From an uncultured Bacteroidales bacterium (GTDB taxonomy: Bacteria; Bacteroidota; Bacteroidia; Bacteroidales; P3): a DNA stretch of 6,744 nucleotides. The notes beneath the pieces were generated by a model. It ran no database searches, was not told where the DNA came from, and saw nothing but the letters and a program-made list of their open reading frames with translations. The translations under genes and the position numbers were made by a program. The stretch lies in NCBI GenBank assembly GCA_947176875.1, contig CAMWSI010000044.1:1-6744 (forward strand). The letters run 5' to 3'. Shown here piece after piece: positions 1 through 6,060 of the stretch (position 1 is the first letter of the stretch; each line of letters starts with the position of its first letter).

Positions 1-762
1 ACCTTGTTCTATATAATTAAGGTAAATTGGTTTCTGTATCCGTTCGAACCATTCCCGGCCCAGCGATTTGGGCGGAGGCGCCTTATAAAAATCCAGCGCG
101 TCGAGCGCGGCGCGGAGCGGTGCGATACTCTTGCCGCCGGCGGCCAATGCGCCGCCGCAGTCAAAGAGGTTGCCCGTGCGTTGCGCCAAAGTGTTCAACG
201 CCATGTTGCAGGTCGTGATATCGAAAGCCGTCCGCCGTCCGTTTTCTTCGTATGAGATATTGGCGATGCCGCCTAAATTGAGGCAATAGGTATAGTGTCC
301 GAACAGCATCCGGTCGCCTATCGGCACCAAAGGGGCGCCTTCTCCGCCTAAAGCCACGTCTTTGTCACGGAATTTGCAGACGACCGGCAAGCCGCAGGCG
401 GCCGCGACCGCCGCCCCGTTGCCTATTTGCAAGGTCAGTCCTTTGCGGGGTTCGTGAAAAACCGTATGGCCGTGCATGGCTACGGCCTTGGCCGCCGGCG
501 CATGGGTCTGGACGAAATCTTGGATTTGTTCGCCGACGAAACGGCCGTATTCCACATCCAGAAAACTCAATTCCAATCCTGAAAGCCGATGGGCTTCCGC
601 CAGTCGTTCGCGCCAATGGTCGGGGTAGGGACGGCTTTCGGCCGCCTCGATATGAAATTTCAAGCCGTTGGCCGTTTCAAAAACGACCGAAACGAGGTCC
701 AGACCGTCCAACGAACTGCCGGACATCATGCCGATGATGCGGAAAGGGAAAGAGAGGTTCAT
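1..762 (-). CDS. anmK: Anhydro-N-acetylmuramic acid kinase AnmK, partial (C-terminus beyond the left edge)
   Basis: AnmK is a cytoplasmic sugar kinase of the ASKHA fold. It uses ATP and water to open the 1,6-anhydro ring of anhydro-MurNAc and phosphorylate it to MurNAc-6-phosphate, a step in peptidoglycan recycling. The 254 visible codons run off the left edge without a stop; family members are about 350-390 residues, so roughly a third is missing. Family motifs seen in order are GMMSGSSLDG (residues 11-20, phosphate-binding loop), MHGHT (96-100), LQIGNG (111-116), KFRDKDVALGGEGAPLVP (130-147), LNLGGIANIS (161-170), AFDITTCN (179-186) and PPKSLGREWFE (230-240). Asp181 aligns with the catalytic aspartate of the family. 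The usual DTGPGN sequence there is replaced by DITTCN. The start ATG overlaps the tsaB stop (ATGA, 762-759), so translation is probably coupled to tsaB and no separate promoter is expected. Identity is clear from motif order. Confidence 0.93.
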   Translation of the reverse strand, partial: MNLSFPFRIIGMMSGSSLDGLDLVSVVFETANGLKFHIEAAESRPYPDHWRERLAEAHRLSGLELSFLDVEYGRFVGEQIQDFVQTHAPAAKAVAMHGHTVFHEPRKGLTLQIGNGAAVAAACGLPVVCKFRDKDVALGGEGAPLVPIGDRMLFGHYTYCLNLGGIANISYEENGRRTAFDITTCNMALNTLAQRTGNLFDCGGALAAGGKSIAPLRAALDALDFYKAPPPKSLGREWFERIQKPIYLNYIEQG

Positions 763-1472
763 AAGCCTTTTACATGAGGCTTGCCGGCCACAAAGTCTTT
801 GAGATAGAACGGTACGAAGTAAGCGGTGTCTTCAAAATCGCCTGCCGTAAAGGCCCGGATCGCCGGTTCGGCCATGTAACGGGCGTTCGGTTCCCAGCCG
901 GGCAGGAACAGGAGGTCGGCGCGCTGTCCAAGCACCGACCGGCATTTTTCGGCGCCATTGCCCAGGAAATAGAGTTTCTGAAAGGGGGAGACGAGATATT
1001 CGGCGTAGGAACCGGCCGTAACGATGTCGGCCTGCACGTCGCGTACCGTTTCGCCGGTTCCCGTGTAGAGGCCGGCGTAAACCTCCATGCGGCCGGCATC
1101 GGTCATCGGACAGAACAAGGCTTGCTCCACGGTGTCCGCGTCGAAACTCCGGGCGGCTTCCATGGCTAGAGCCTGTAGCGGGTTTACGGCAATCAGCGGT
1201 TTGTCCAAGGCATAGCACAGGCCTTTGGCGGAAGAAACGCCGATGCGCAATCCGGTATAGGAGCCGGGGCCTTTGCTGACGGCTACGGCATCGAGTTCGG
1301 CCGGCCGTAAGCCGCTTTCACGTATCACATCGTCCACGAACGTGAGCAACAGGGCCGCATGGTCGCGCGTGGCCGCTTTTTCGCGGACGGAAGCGATGTC
1401 GCCGTCCCGGCATAAGGCCACGGAAAGCGTAGCGGTTGAACTTTCCAACAGTAAAATAGTCGGGCTTGTCAT
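759..1472 (-). CDS. tsaB: tRNA threonylcarbamoyladenosine biosynthesis protein TsaB
   Basis: TsaB (formerly YeaZ) partners with TsaD and TsaE to transfer threonylcarbamoyl to A37 of ANN-decoding tRNAs, giving the t6A modification. It is itself an inactive ASKHA-fold paralogue of TsaD that serves as a scaffold. The protein is 237 residues from the ATG chosen here. It shows the N-terminal strand with ESST (residues 10-13), the family hallmark SKGPGSYTGLRIGVSSAKGL (66-85), PMTDAGRMEVY (122-132) and a C-terminal FYLKDFVAGKP (222-231), as is typical of TsaB in this phylum. A TTG two codons upstream (1478) is in frame. I prefer ATG 1472 because the family starts just before the ILLLESST strand, and a promoter-like TATTTTTG at 1498-1505 leaves a short leader. 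The gene is first in a two-gene unit with anmK and diverges from the lipoprotein gene at 1666. Confidence 0.95.
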   Translation of the reverse strand: MTSPTILLLESSTATLSVALCRDGDIASVREKAATRDHAALLLTFVDDVIRESGLRPAELDAVAVSKGPGSYTGLRIGVSSAKGLCYALDKPLIAVNPLQALAMEAARSFDADTVEQALFCPMTDAGRMEVYAGLYTGTGETVRDVQADIVTAGSYAEYLVSPFQKLYFLGNGAEKCRSVLGQRADLLFLPGWEPNARYMAEPAIRAFTAGDFEDTAYFVPFYLKDFVAGKPHVKGL

Positions 1473-1497
1473 GGACAATATCTATTTTGAGAGGATG

Positions 1498-1505
1498 CAA
1501 AAATA
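1498..1505 (-). promoter_or_regulatory. Bacteroidota -7 element for tsaB-anmK
   Basis: On the minus strand this reads TATTTTTG, matching the Bacteroidota housekeeping -7 consensus TAnnTTTG. It lies 25 bp upstream of the tsaB ATG, which would leave a leader of under 20 nt. No good TTG -33 box sits 19-21 bp upstream; the nearest is TTTC at 1526-1523. The match is short and the call rests mainly on its placement. Confidence 0.5.
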
Positions 1506-1615
1506 AGCTTTGCGACGTTTCGGAAATGGCGGTTCGGGAAATGTTATCGACAGGTCGTTGTTGAGAACGGCCTCCGCTTTTGTGGCGGTATGGTGAAAAA
1601 ATCAATGAAACACCG

Positions 1616-1623
1616 TATATTTG
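1616..1623 (+). promoter_or_regulatory. Bacteroidota -7 element for the DUF2807 lipoprotein gene
   Basis: TATATTTG fits the TAnnTTTG consensus and lies 42 bp before the ATG at 1666, in the divergent spacer shared with tsaB. A -33 TTG at the expected distance is absent (TGG/GTG-like bases around 1591-1595), so the promoter would be weak or activator-dependent. Confidence 0.5.
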
Positions 1624-1665
1624 CAGTTGAATCCGGACGATAGGAACCGGTATCAATCAGTTTGA

Positions 1666-2478
1666 ATGAAGAATACAAGGATGAAAACTTTACGGATGGT
1701 AAGCCTGTTGCTGGCGGTGGCCGGCATAGGTTTCGGCATGCAGGCCTGTCGGCAGGACGGAAGCGGGACCGGCATCATAGTCGAAAAGGAATACGAAGTG
1801 GAAGACTTCGATGTGCTTCAGGTCTCCACGTTCATGTATGTGACGTTGCGTCATGGCGACCGGGCGAGCGTGAAAGTCAAGGCCGACAGCGCCGTCATGG
1901 CGATGATCGATGTTTCGAATCGGCACGGTTGTCTGTGGATAGGGGTGGACGACCGGGACGGATACGCCAAACTTTTGAACCGCTATACGCGGATAGAAGT
2001 CGATATCGTCTATACGGATCTGAAAGAACTCATGTGTACGGGGGCCGTCAAAGTAACGATGGCCGATACGTTGCGTTGTCCCGATCTCGAACTTTCATTG
2101 CGGGGCGCTTCGATATTGACGGGGGCTGTGGAAGGCGAAAACAAATTGTTGCTCTCGGGCGGGGGGGCTTCATCTTTGCAGTTGGCTTATTTGCGGGCCG
2201 CACGGGTGGAAATGGAAGTGACGGGGGCCTCGTCGGTGGAGTTGAGCGGTCGGGCGCATTCGGCTGAACTCGCGTTTATGGGTTCTTCCGTATTCAAGGG
2301 CGAGACGTGGAAAGTGGATTCGTTGTTCATTTCGGCTTTCGGGGCCAGTACGGCGACCGTATATGCTGTGGATGGCCTGCGGGCGGAAGCCATGGGGGCG
2401 AGTACGATCCGTTATGTTGGCGTTCCGGACACGCTGGTGGAGTCGGCGACGGGGGCTTCGCGTATCCAGCCGGTATAG
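1666..2478 (+). CDS. DUF2807 (head GIN domain) surface/periplasmic lipoprotein
   Basis: The product is 270 residues. It has a lipoprotein signal peptide: basic n-region, hydrophobic stretch at residues 11-24 and lipobox MQAC, so Cys28 would be lipidated. The mature part resembles the DUF2807 family (putative auto-transporter adhesin, head GIN domain), whose members fold as parallel beta-helices; no biochemical role is established for this family. From residue 126 to 265 a G-(A/S)-S turn recurs at 126 (GAV), 147, 167, 187, 206 (GSS), 226, 244 and 263, a period of 18-21 residues, as expected for rungs of a beta-helix. ATG 1666 is used because it follows the -7 element at 1616 by a reasonable distance. 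ATG codons at 1681 and 1696 would also keep the signal peptide. No Shine-Dalgarno is present. No downstream T-rich hairpin is seen, so transcripts may run toward rpmG. The family call is firm; export to the cell surface is inferred. Confidence 0.85.
   Translation: MKNTRMKTLRMVSLLLAVAGIGFGMQACRQDGSGTGIIVEKEYEVEDFDVLQVSTFMYVTLRHGDRASVKVKADSAVMAMIDVSNRHGCLWIGVDDRDGYAKLLNRYTRIEVDIVYTDLKELMCTGAVKVTMADTLRCPDLELSLRGASILTGAVEGENKLLLSGGGASSLQLAYLRAARVEMEVTGASSVELSGRAHSAELAFMGSSVFKGETWKVDSLFISAFGASTATVYAVDGLRAEAMGASTIRYVGVPDTLVESATGASRIQPV
2041..2460 (+). repeat. Degenerate ~60-bp coding repeat (beta-helix rungs with GAS turn)
   Basis: Eight in-frame copies of a G-(A/S)-(S/V) motif recur about every 20 codons. 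At DNA level most copies show a G-rich core such as GGGGCTTCG, GGGGCCTCG or GGGGCGAGT. Copies begin at about 2041, 2104, 2164, 2224, 2281, 2341, 2395 and 2452. The units are too diverged to be a recent tandem array and reflect protein architecture. Confidence 0.7.
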
Positions 2479-2514
2479 ACCGATTGGATAAAATGATAAA
2501 TAAACGGGAAGCGC

Positions 2515-2545
2515 TTGCAATTTTCCTGAAATATGTCTATTTTTG
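2515..2545 (+). promoter_or_regulatory. Strong Bacteroidota-type promoter for rpmG-DUF4295
   Basis: A TTG -33 box (2515-2517), a 20-bp spacer and a TATTTTTG -7 element (2538-2545) match both parts of the Bacteroidota vegetative promoter consensus. It lies 25 bp before the rpmG ATG, and it is the best promoter match in the window. An 8-bp inverted repeat (2507-2514 and 2545-2552) encloses it. Confidence 0.75.
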
Positions 2546-2556
2546 CGCTTCCAAAT

Positions 2557-2562
2557 GAAAGG
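2557..2562 (+). promoter_or_regulatory. Possible Shine-Dalgarno-like site for rpmG
   Basis: GAAAGG lies 8 nt before the rpmG ATG, the classical spacing. This stands out because the other starts in the window lack a well-spaced purine-rich site, in keeping with the weak use of Shine-Dalgarno pairing in Bacteroidota. It may be chance. Confidence 0.35.
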
Positions 2563-2570
2563 TCAGAGTT

Positions 2571-2759
2571 ATGGCAAAGAAGAACAAAGAAGCTCGCGTT
2601 CAGGTGATTCTGGAATGCACGGAGCACAAGGCATCGGGTATGCCCGGCACGTCTCGGTATATCACAACCAAGAATAAGAAGAATACGCCGGATCGGTTGG
2701 AGTTGAAAAAATACAATCCGATTTTGAAGAAAGTAACCGTTCATAGAGAAATTAAATAA
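2571..2759 (+). CDS. rpmG: 50S ribosomal protein bL33
   Basis: This 62-residue basic protein is ribosomal protein bL33, a component of the large subunit near the tRNA exit site. It shows the family pattern of an N-terminal strand ending VQVILECTE (residues 10-18), the [23 protein letters not shown] segment (28-50, typical of the family) and a lysine-rich C-terminal strand. Only one cysteine (Cys16) is present, so it is the zinc-independent (C-minus) form without the four-cysteine site. It has its own strong promoter just upstream and is followed after 11 bp by the DUF4295 gene. In many Bacteroidota rpmB (bL28) precedes rpmG, as I recall; here a lipoprotein gene takes that place. Confidence 0.96.
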   Translation: MAKKNKEARVQVILECTEHKASGMPGTSRYITTKNKKNTPDRLELKKYNPILKKVTVHREIK

Positions 2760-2770
2760 GTCTAAGCGTC

Positions 2771-2926
2771 ATGGCAAAGAAAGTTGTTGCAACCCTGAAG
2801 ACGTCCACCGGTAAGGATTTCGCCAAGGTAGTGAAAGTGATTAAGTCTCCGAAAACGGGTGCTTACGCTTTCAAGGAAGAGATTATACCGAATGATAAGG
2901 TTAAGGAATATTTCGCACAGAAATAG
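2771..2926 (+). CDS. DUF4295 small basic protein, probable Bacteroidota ribosomal protein bL38
   Basis: An ATG at 2771 opens a 51-codon frame ending in TAG at 2924-2926. The sequence starts MAKKVVATLKT and ends EYFAQK, with 12 lysines and an overall basic charge. Length, composition and position directly after rpmG identify it as DUF4295, a family known from Bacteroidota. From memory, the Flavobacterium johnsoniae ribosome structure contains an extra large-subunit protein named bL38 that corresponds to this family; I could not verify this here. Co-transcription with rpmG (11-bp gap) and the terminator right after it fit a ribosomal protein made in step with bL33. No zinc-binding cysteines or membrane segment are present. 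The CDS is certain; the bL38 name is less so. Confidence 0.88.
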   Translation: MAKKVVATLKTSTGKDFAKVVKVIKSPKTGAYAFKEEIIPNDKVKEYFAQK

Positions 2927-2962
2927 GACAAAACTTGTTATATTATAAAGGGTTTAATGTGT

Positions 2963-2992
2963 AAGAGAGCCGCCTTCCGCGGCTCTCTTTTT
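2963..2992 (+). terminator. Intrinsic terminator after DUF4295
   Basis: An 11-bp perfect stem pairs 2963-2973 with 2979-2989 (core AGAGAGCCGC / GCGGCTCTCT). It has a 5-nt loop CTTCC, and a five-T run (2988-2992) overlaps the 3' arm. It closes the rpmG-DUF4295 unit 29 bp before the ftsY start. Confidence 0.9.
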
Positions 2993-3021
2993 GTGTTTAT
3001 ACCCTCAGGCATAAAGAAATT

Positions 3022-3981
3022 ATGGGATTTTTCAGTTTTTTCTCCAAGGAACAGTCTAAAGACCGGCGGGATACGACGAATTTGGAAACCGGTTTGAGCA
3101 AAACCAAAGAGAGCGTCTTCAAGCAAATCACGCGGGCGGTGGCCGGTAAATCCAAGGTGGATGATACGGTCTTGGACGAAATAGAAGAGGCGTTGGTGAT
3201 GTCGGATGTCGGTGTGGAGACGACGGTCCGGATTGTGGAACGTCTGGAGCGGCGTATCGCGAAGGAGCATTATCTGAATGCTTCCGAATTGAACCGAGTG
3301 CTGTGCGAGGAAGTGGAAGCCTTGCTGGCGGAGAGCGAGGCGCAGGATTTTACGGTCAAGGCTGAATGCAGGCCTTATGTCATTATGGTGGTGGGCGTCA
3401 ATGGCGTCGGTAAGACGACGACGATTGGCAAACTGGCTTATAGGTTCAAACAGGCCGGCGCTTCCGTCGTGTTGGGGGCGGCCGATACGTTTAGGGCGGC
3501 GGCGGTGGAACAGTTGCAGGCTTGGGGCGAGCGTTCGGGCGTCCCGGTCGTGGCACAGTCAATGGGGGCCGATCCGGCATCGGTGGCTTTTGATACCCTT
3601 AAATCGGCGGTGGCCAGACAGGCCGATGTCGTCATCATCGATACGGCCGGCCGTCTGCACAATAAAATCAACCTGATGAATGAATTGTCCAAAATTAAAC
3701 AGGTCATGAAGAAGGTGGTTCCGGACGCCCCGCATGAAGTCCTGCTCGTGTTGGACGCCTCGACCGGTCAGAATGCGATAGAGCAGACACGGCAGTTTAC
3801 GGCCGCGACGGAAGTGACGGCCTTGGTACTGACCAAATTGGACGGTACGGCCAAGGGCGGGGTTGCGATCGGTATATCGGATCAATTCAAGATACCTATC
3901 CGCTATATCGGTGTAGGCGAGAAAATGGAGGATTTGCGTATTTTCGACAAGCACGAGTTCGTGCGGTCATTGTTCATGTAA
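3022..3981 (+). CDS. ftsY: Signal recognition particle receptor FtsY
   Basis: FtsY is the membrane-associated GTPase that docks the Ffh-4.5S RNA-ribosome complex at the Sec translocon for co-translational insertion of membrane proteins. The protein is 319 residues: an N-domain four-helix bundle (about 25-105) followed by the NG GTPase domain. Visible GTPase motifs are the P-loop GVNGVGKT (125-132), DTFRAAA (155-161), DTAGR (207-211), TKLDGTAKGG (271-280) and GVGE (297-300). The long acidic A domain of the E. coli protein is absent; only about 20 residues precede the N domain, beginning with the Phe-rich MGFFSFFSKE that could help bind membrane. No TAnnTTTG element is seen between the upstream terminator and the ATG, so expression may depend on read-through or a promoter I cannot recognise. 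rimO follows after 5 bp. Confidence 0.97.
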   Translation: MGFFSFFSKEQSKDRRDTTNLETGLSKTKESVFKQITRAVAGKSKVDDTVLDEIEEALVMSDVGVETTVRIVERLERRIAKEHYLNASELNRVLCEEVEALLAESEAQDFTVKAECRPYVIMVVGVNGVGKTTTIGKLAYRFKQAGASVVLGAADTFRAAAVEQLQAWGERSGVPVVAQSMGADPASVAFDTLKSAVARQADVVIIDTAGRLHNKINLMNELSKIKQVMKKVVPDAPHEVLLVLDASTGQNAIEQTRQFTAATEVTALVLTKLDGTAKGGVAIGISDQFKIPIRYIGVGEKMEDLRIFDKHEFVRSLFM

Positions 3982-3986
3982 AAGAT

Positions 3987-5297
3987 ATGGCTACATTAAA
4001 ACTGATCAGTTTAGGTTGTTCCAAAAATACCGTCGATTCCGAGGTGGTGCTCGCACATGTGTTGCCGGCGCATTGGACATTGTTGCCGCCCGACAGTGCG
4101 AAACATCCGGATGTATTGCTCATCAACACCTGCGGCTTCATCGGTGATGCCAAACAGGAATCCATCGATATGATATTGCGTTCCTGTATGTTGAAAGGCA
4201 AGGGGCGCATCAAGAAATTGTATGTCATGGGATGTCTGGCCCAGCGTTACGGACAGGAACTGGCCGCCGAGATACCGGAAGTGGACGCTTGGTTCGGCGT
4301 CAGGGAGCCGGAAAAGGTGGTCGCGGCCATTGCGGGCGGAGAAACGGCGGGGGCTGTGGATTTCAATCCGGAGCGACGGGTTTTGACCACGCCCGGGCAT
4401 TACGCCTATCTCAAGATTTCGGAAGGTTGCGACCGGCAATGCGCGTTCTGTGCCATACCGCTGATTCGCGGCAAGCATAAATCCCGTCCGATGGAAAGCC
4501 TGATCAAGGAGGCGGAGGCTCTGGTGGGGCAAGGGGTCAAGGAATTGATACTGGTGGCACAGGATGTGACGTATTACGGATTGGATTTGTATGGGCGCCA
4601 ATGTATCGCCGATCTGGTGCAGGCTTTGGCGCGTATAGAGGGGGTGCGTTGGATCCGTCTGCAATATCTCTATCCTCATTCGTTTCCGGAAGATTTGCTG
4701 CGGCTCATGCAGACCGAGCCCAAATTGTGCGCTTATATCGATATACCGTTGCAGCATATCGCCACATCGGTGTTGCATGACATGCAACGTGCCACCGACC
4801 GCGAGAAGACGATGGCACTGTTGCATAAACTCAAGGCCGCCTTGCCGGAAGCCGTATTCCGCACAACGCTGATAGTCGGTTTCCCGACCGAGACCGAAGC
4901 GGCTTTCGAAGAACTCAAAGACTTTGTAGCCGGGTTCCGTTTCGATCGTTTGGGCGTTTTCACGTATTCCGAAGAGGAGGGGACGCCGGCGTCTGCCATG
5001 CAGGATATTGTGTCGGCCGGGGAAAAGGATCGCCGTGCTGACGAAATCATGCGGTTACAGGAAGATATTTCATTGAGTTTGAATGAAGCCCGTGTAGGTA
5101 AGGTATTCGAAGTCGTGATAGACCGGGAGGAGGGCGATTATTACATAGGTCGAACCCGTTACGATTCGCCGGAAGTGGACGACGAGGTGCTGATAGCGCG
5201 TGCCGACGGGAAGTTGCAAATCGGCGGATTCTACGACGTCCGTATCACGGAGGCTGAAATTCACGATTTGTACGGCCGTGTAGAGCAAGCGTGTTAA
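3987..5297 (+). CDS. rimO: Ribosomal protein uS12 methylthiotransferase RimO
   Basis: RimO is a radical-SAM enzyme that adds a methylthio group to the beta-carbon of a conserved aspartate of ribosomal protein uS12. The 436-residue protein has all three expected domains. The N-terminal MTTase domain carries the auxiliary [4Fe-4S] ligands Cys11 (LGCSKN), Cys49 (NTCGF) and Cys83 (MGCLAQRY). The radical-SAM domain has CDRQCAFC with Cys148, Cys152 and Cys155. A TRAM domain spans about residues 370-436. YLKISEGC, PLIRGKHKSRP and IPLQH are typical of RimO rather than MiaB. Full length for the family. The start is ATG 3987, 5 bp after the ftsY stop, so both genes very likely share a transcript. The TAA stop overlaps the stop of the convergent gene on the other strand. 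Confidence 0.97.
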   Translation: MATLKLISLGCSKNTVDSEVVLAHVLPAHWTLLPPDSAKHPDVLLINTCGFIGDAKQESIDMILRSCMLKGKGRIKKLYVMGCLAQRYGQELAAEIPEVDAWFGVREPEKVVAAIAGGETAGAVDFNPERRVLTTPGHYAYLKISEGCDRQCAFCAIPLIRGKHKSRPMESLIKEAEALVGQGVKELILVAQDVTYYGLDLYGRQCIADLVQALARIEGVRWIRLQYLYPHSFPEDLLRLMQTEPKLCAYIDIPLQHIATSVLHDMQRATDREKTMALLHKLKAALPEAVFRTTLIVGFPTETEAAFEELKDFVAGFRFDRLGVFTYSEEEGTPASAMQDIVSAGEKDRRADEIMRLQEDISLSLNEARVGKVFEVVIDREEGDYYIGRTRYDSPEVDDEVLIARADGKLQIGGFYDVRITEAEIHDLYGRVEQAC

Positions 5298-5962
5298 GGA
5301 CGGATGTTGAATCCTAACGAGACAATGGGATTGGCCAGGATACTTTCCGAAGAATTATTCAGGTTCCAAAGCAGTTGCAGTTGTAGGGCCGTGCGTTCGC
5401 CCAACGGTTGGTTGTAGCCGAGGCCGACGAGCGGATAGCCCATCCAGCGTCTTTGGTCGAGGTTCGGACGCGGTTGGTTGAGGCCCATCATTTCGACGTG
5501 CAGATAGACATACTTGATCGGATAGAAACGGGCGAAGATACTGCCGCCGTAAATAAAGTATTTGCGTCGTTCTACGGATGTCGGAGTGTAATAATTGTAG
5601 GCGAAATATTCAAATGTGAACGATAGGCCCATTTTGAACATGCGGTGGAACGTATAGCCGACGGTCGGCGCGATGTCGATGGCCGTGAGCGAACCGAATT
5701 GTACGCCCAAATCGCCGCCGAAAAAGAAACGCCGCTTGTCGAATCCCTTTTTATAGACGGTCTGGTCTTGCAACTGTTGGAATTTGGTCATTTCCGGATC
5801 AGTGGTCGGAGGCGGTGATTCCCTGTTTATGCCGTTGGCGGTCGTATTCTTTTTGCTTTGCGCGGGTGCGTTCTGTCCCAATTGCGCCTGTGCCGTCGAA
5901 ACGGAAAGACTGCAACAGCTCGATAGGCAGAGCGTGTAAATCAAAATGCGAAAGCGTCTCAT
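5294..5962 (-). CDS. Exported beta-barrel outer-membrane protein, function unknown
   Basis: I do not recognise a characterised family. The 222-residue product starts MRRFR followed by a hydrophobic segment (about 6-22). It ends in a likely signal peptidase I site Ala24-Gln25-Ala26 before Gln27. An LSSC sequence at 13-16 could alternatively be read as a lipobox. After a low-complexity linker rich in Pro, Thr, Asn and Gln (27-70), residues 79-220 contain about eight stretches of alternating hydrophobic/aromatic residues: near 79-91, 93-105, 109-122, 134-149, 152-163, 175-187, 191-201 and 211-220. These are separated by short polar turns, as in a small eight-stranded barrel. The chain ends FNIRP, close to a terminal aromatic barrel strand. 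Its TAA stop shares TTAA with the rimO stop. No good promoter is visible in the 100 bp upstream, and the preceding minus-strand gene has a terminator. Exported barrel is likely; the role is unknown. Confidence 0.78.
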   Translation of the reverse strand: MRRFRILIYTLCLSSCCSLSVSTAQAQLGQNAPAQSKKNTTANGINRESPPPTTDPEMTKFQQLQDQTVYKKGFDKRRFFFGGDLGVQFGSLTAIDIAPTVGYTFHRMFKMGLSFTFEYFAYNYYTPTSVERRKYFIYGGSIFARFYPIKYVYLHVEMMGLNQPRPNLDQRRWMGYPLVGLGYNQPLGERTALQLQLLWNLNNSSESILANPIVSLGFNIRP

Positions 5963-6060
5963 CCTTGTTTGTTTGGTAGGTTCTCAACACTCAAGCCGAT
6001 CGAAAAAGTCCGGCTGGGCGAAAAGGCAGGCCTGTCAGTGTTTCGAAACCGGAAGTCCTC

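Noticed and set aside
774..1169. A 131-codon plus-strand frame opposite tsaB
   Set aside because: It is antisense to a well-supported tsaB and shows no motif or promoter.
1473..1478. TTG start two codons upstream for tsaB
   Set aside because: It adds only Met-Ser, and ATG 1472 matches the usual family N-terminus, so the shorter form is preferred.
1518..1541. Short direct repeat TTCGGAAATGG / TTCGGGAAATG in the divergent spacer
   Set aside because: It is imperfect and a single pair only, with no clear relation to either -7 element.
1662..2267. A 201-codon plus-strand frame overlapping the lipoprotein gene in another frame
   Set aside because: It starts at TTG and is Gly/Arg-rich low complexity. 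The overlapping frame has a signal peptide, lipobox and family repeats.
2935..2962. TTG (2935-2937) plus TAATGTGT (2955-2962) as a possible ftsY promoter
   Set aside because: The spacing is 17 bp and the -7 element lacks TTTG. The following terminator would also stop its transcript before ftsY.
4011..4826. A 271-codon open frame on the minus strand opposite rimO
   Set aside because: It lies wholly antisense to a fully recognisable RimO, and its translation is rich in His, Gln and Arg with no recognisable domain. It is a by-product of codon bias in the sense gene.
5293..5318. GTTAAGG...CCTAAC inverted repeat after rimO as a terminator
   Set aside because: The stem is short and bulged, with no T run on either strand.
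5963..6060. Search for a promoter of the barrel-protein gene
   Set aside because: No TAnnTTTG element with a -33 box was found on the minus strand. TACCAAAC near the start does not fit the consensus.
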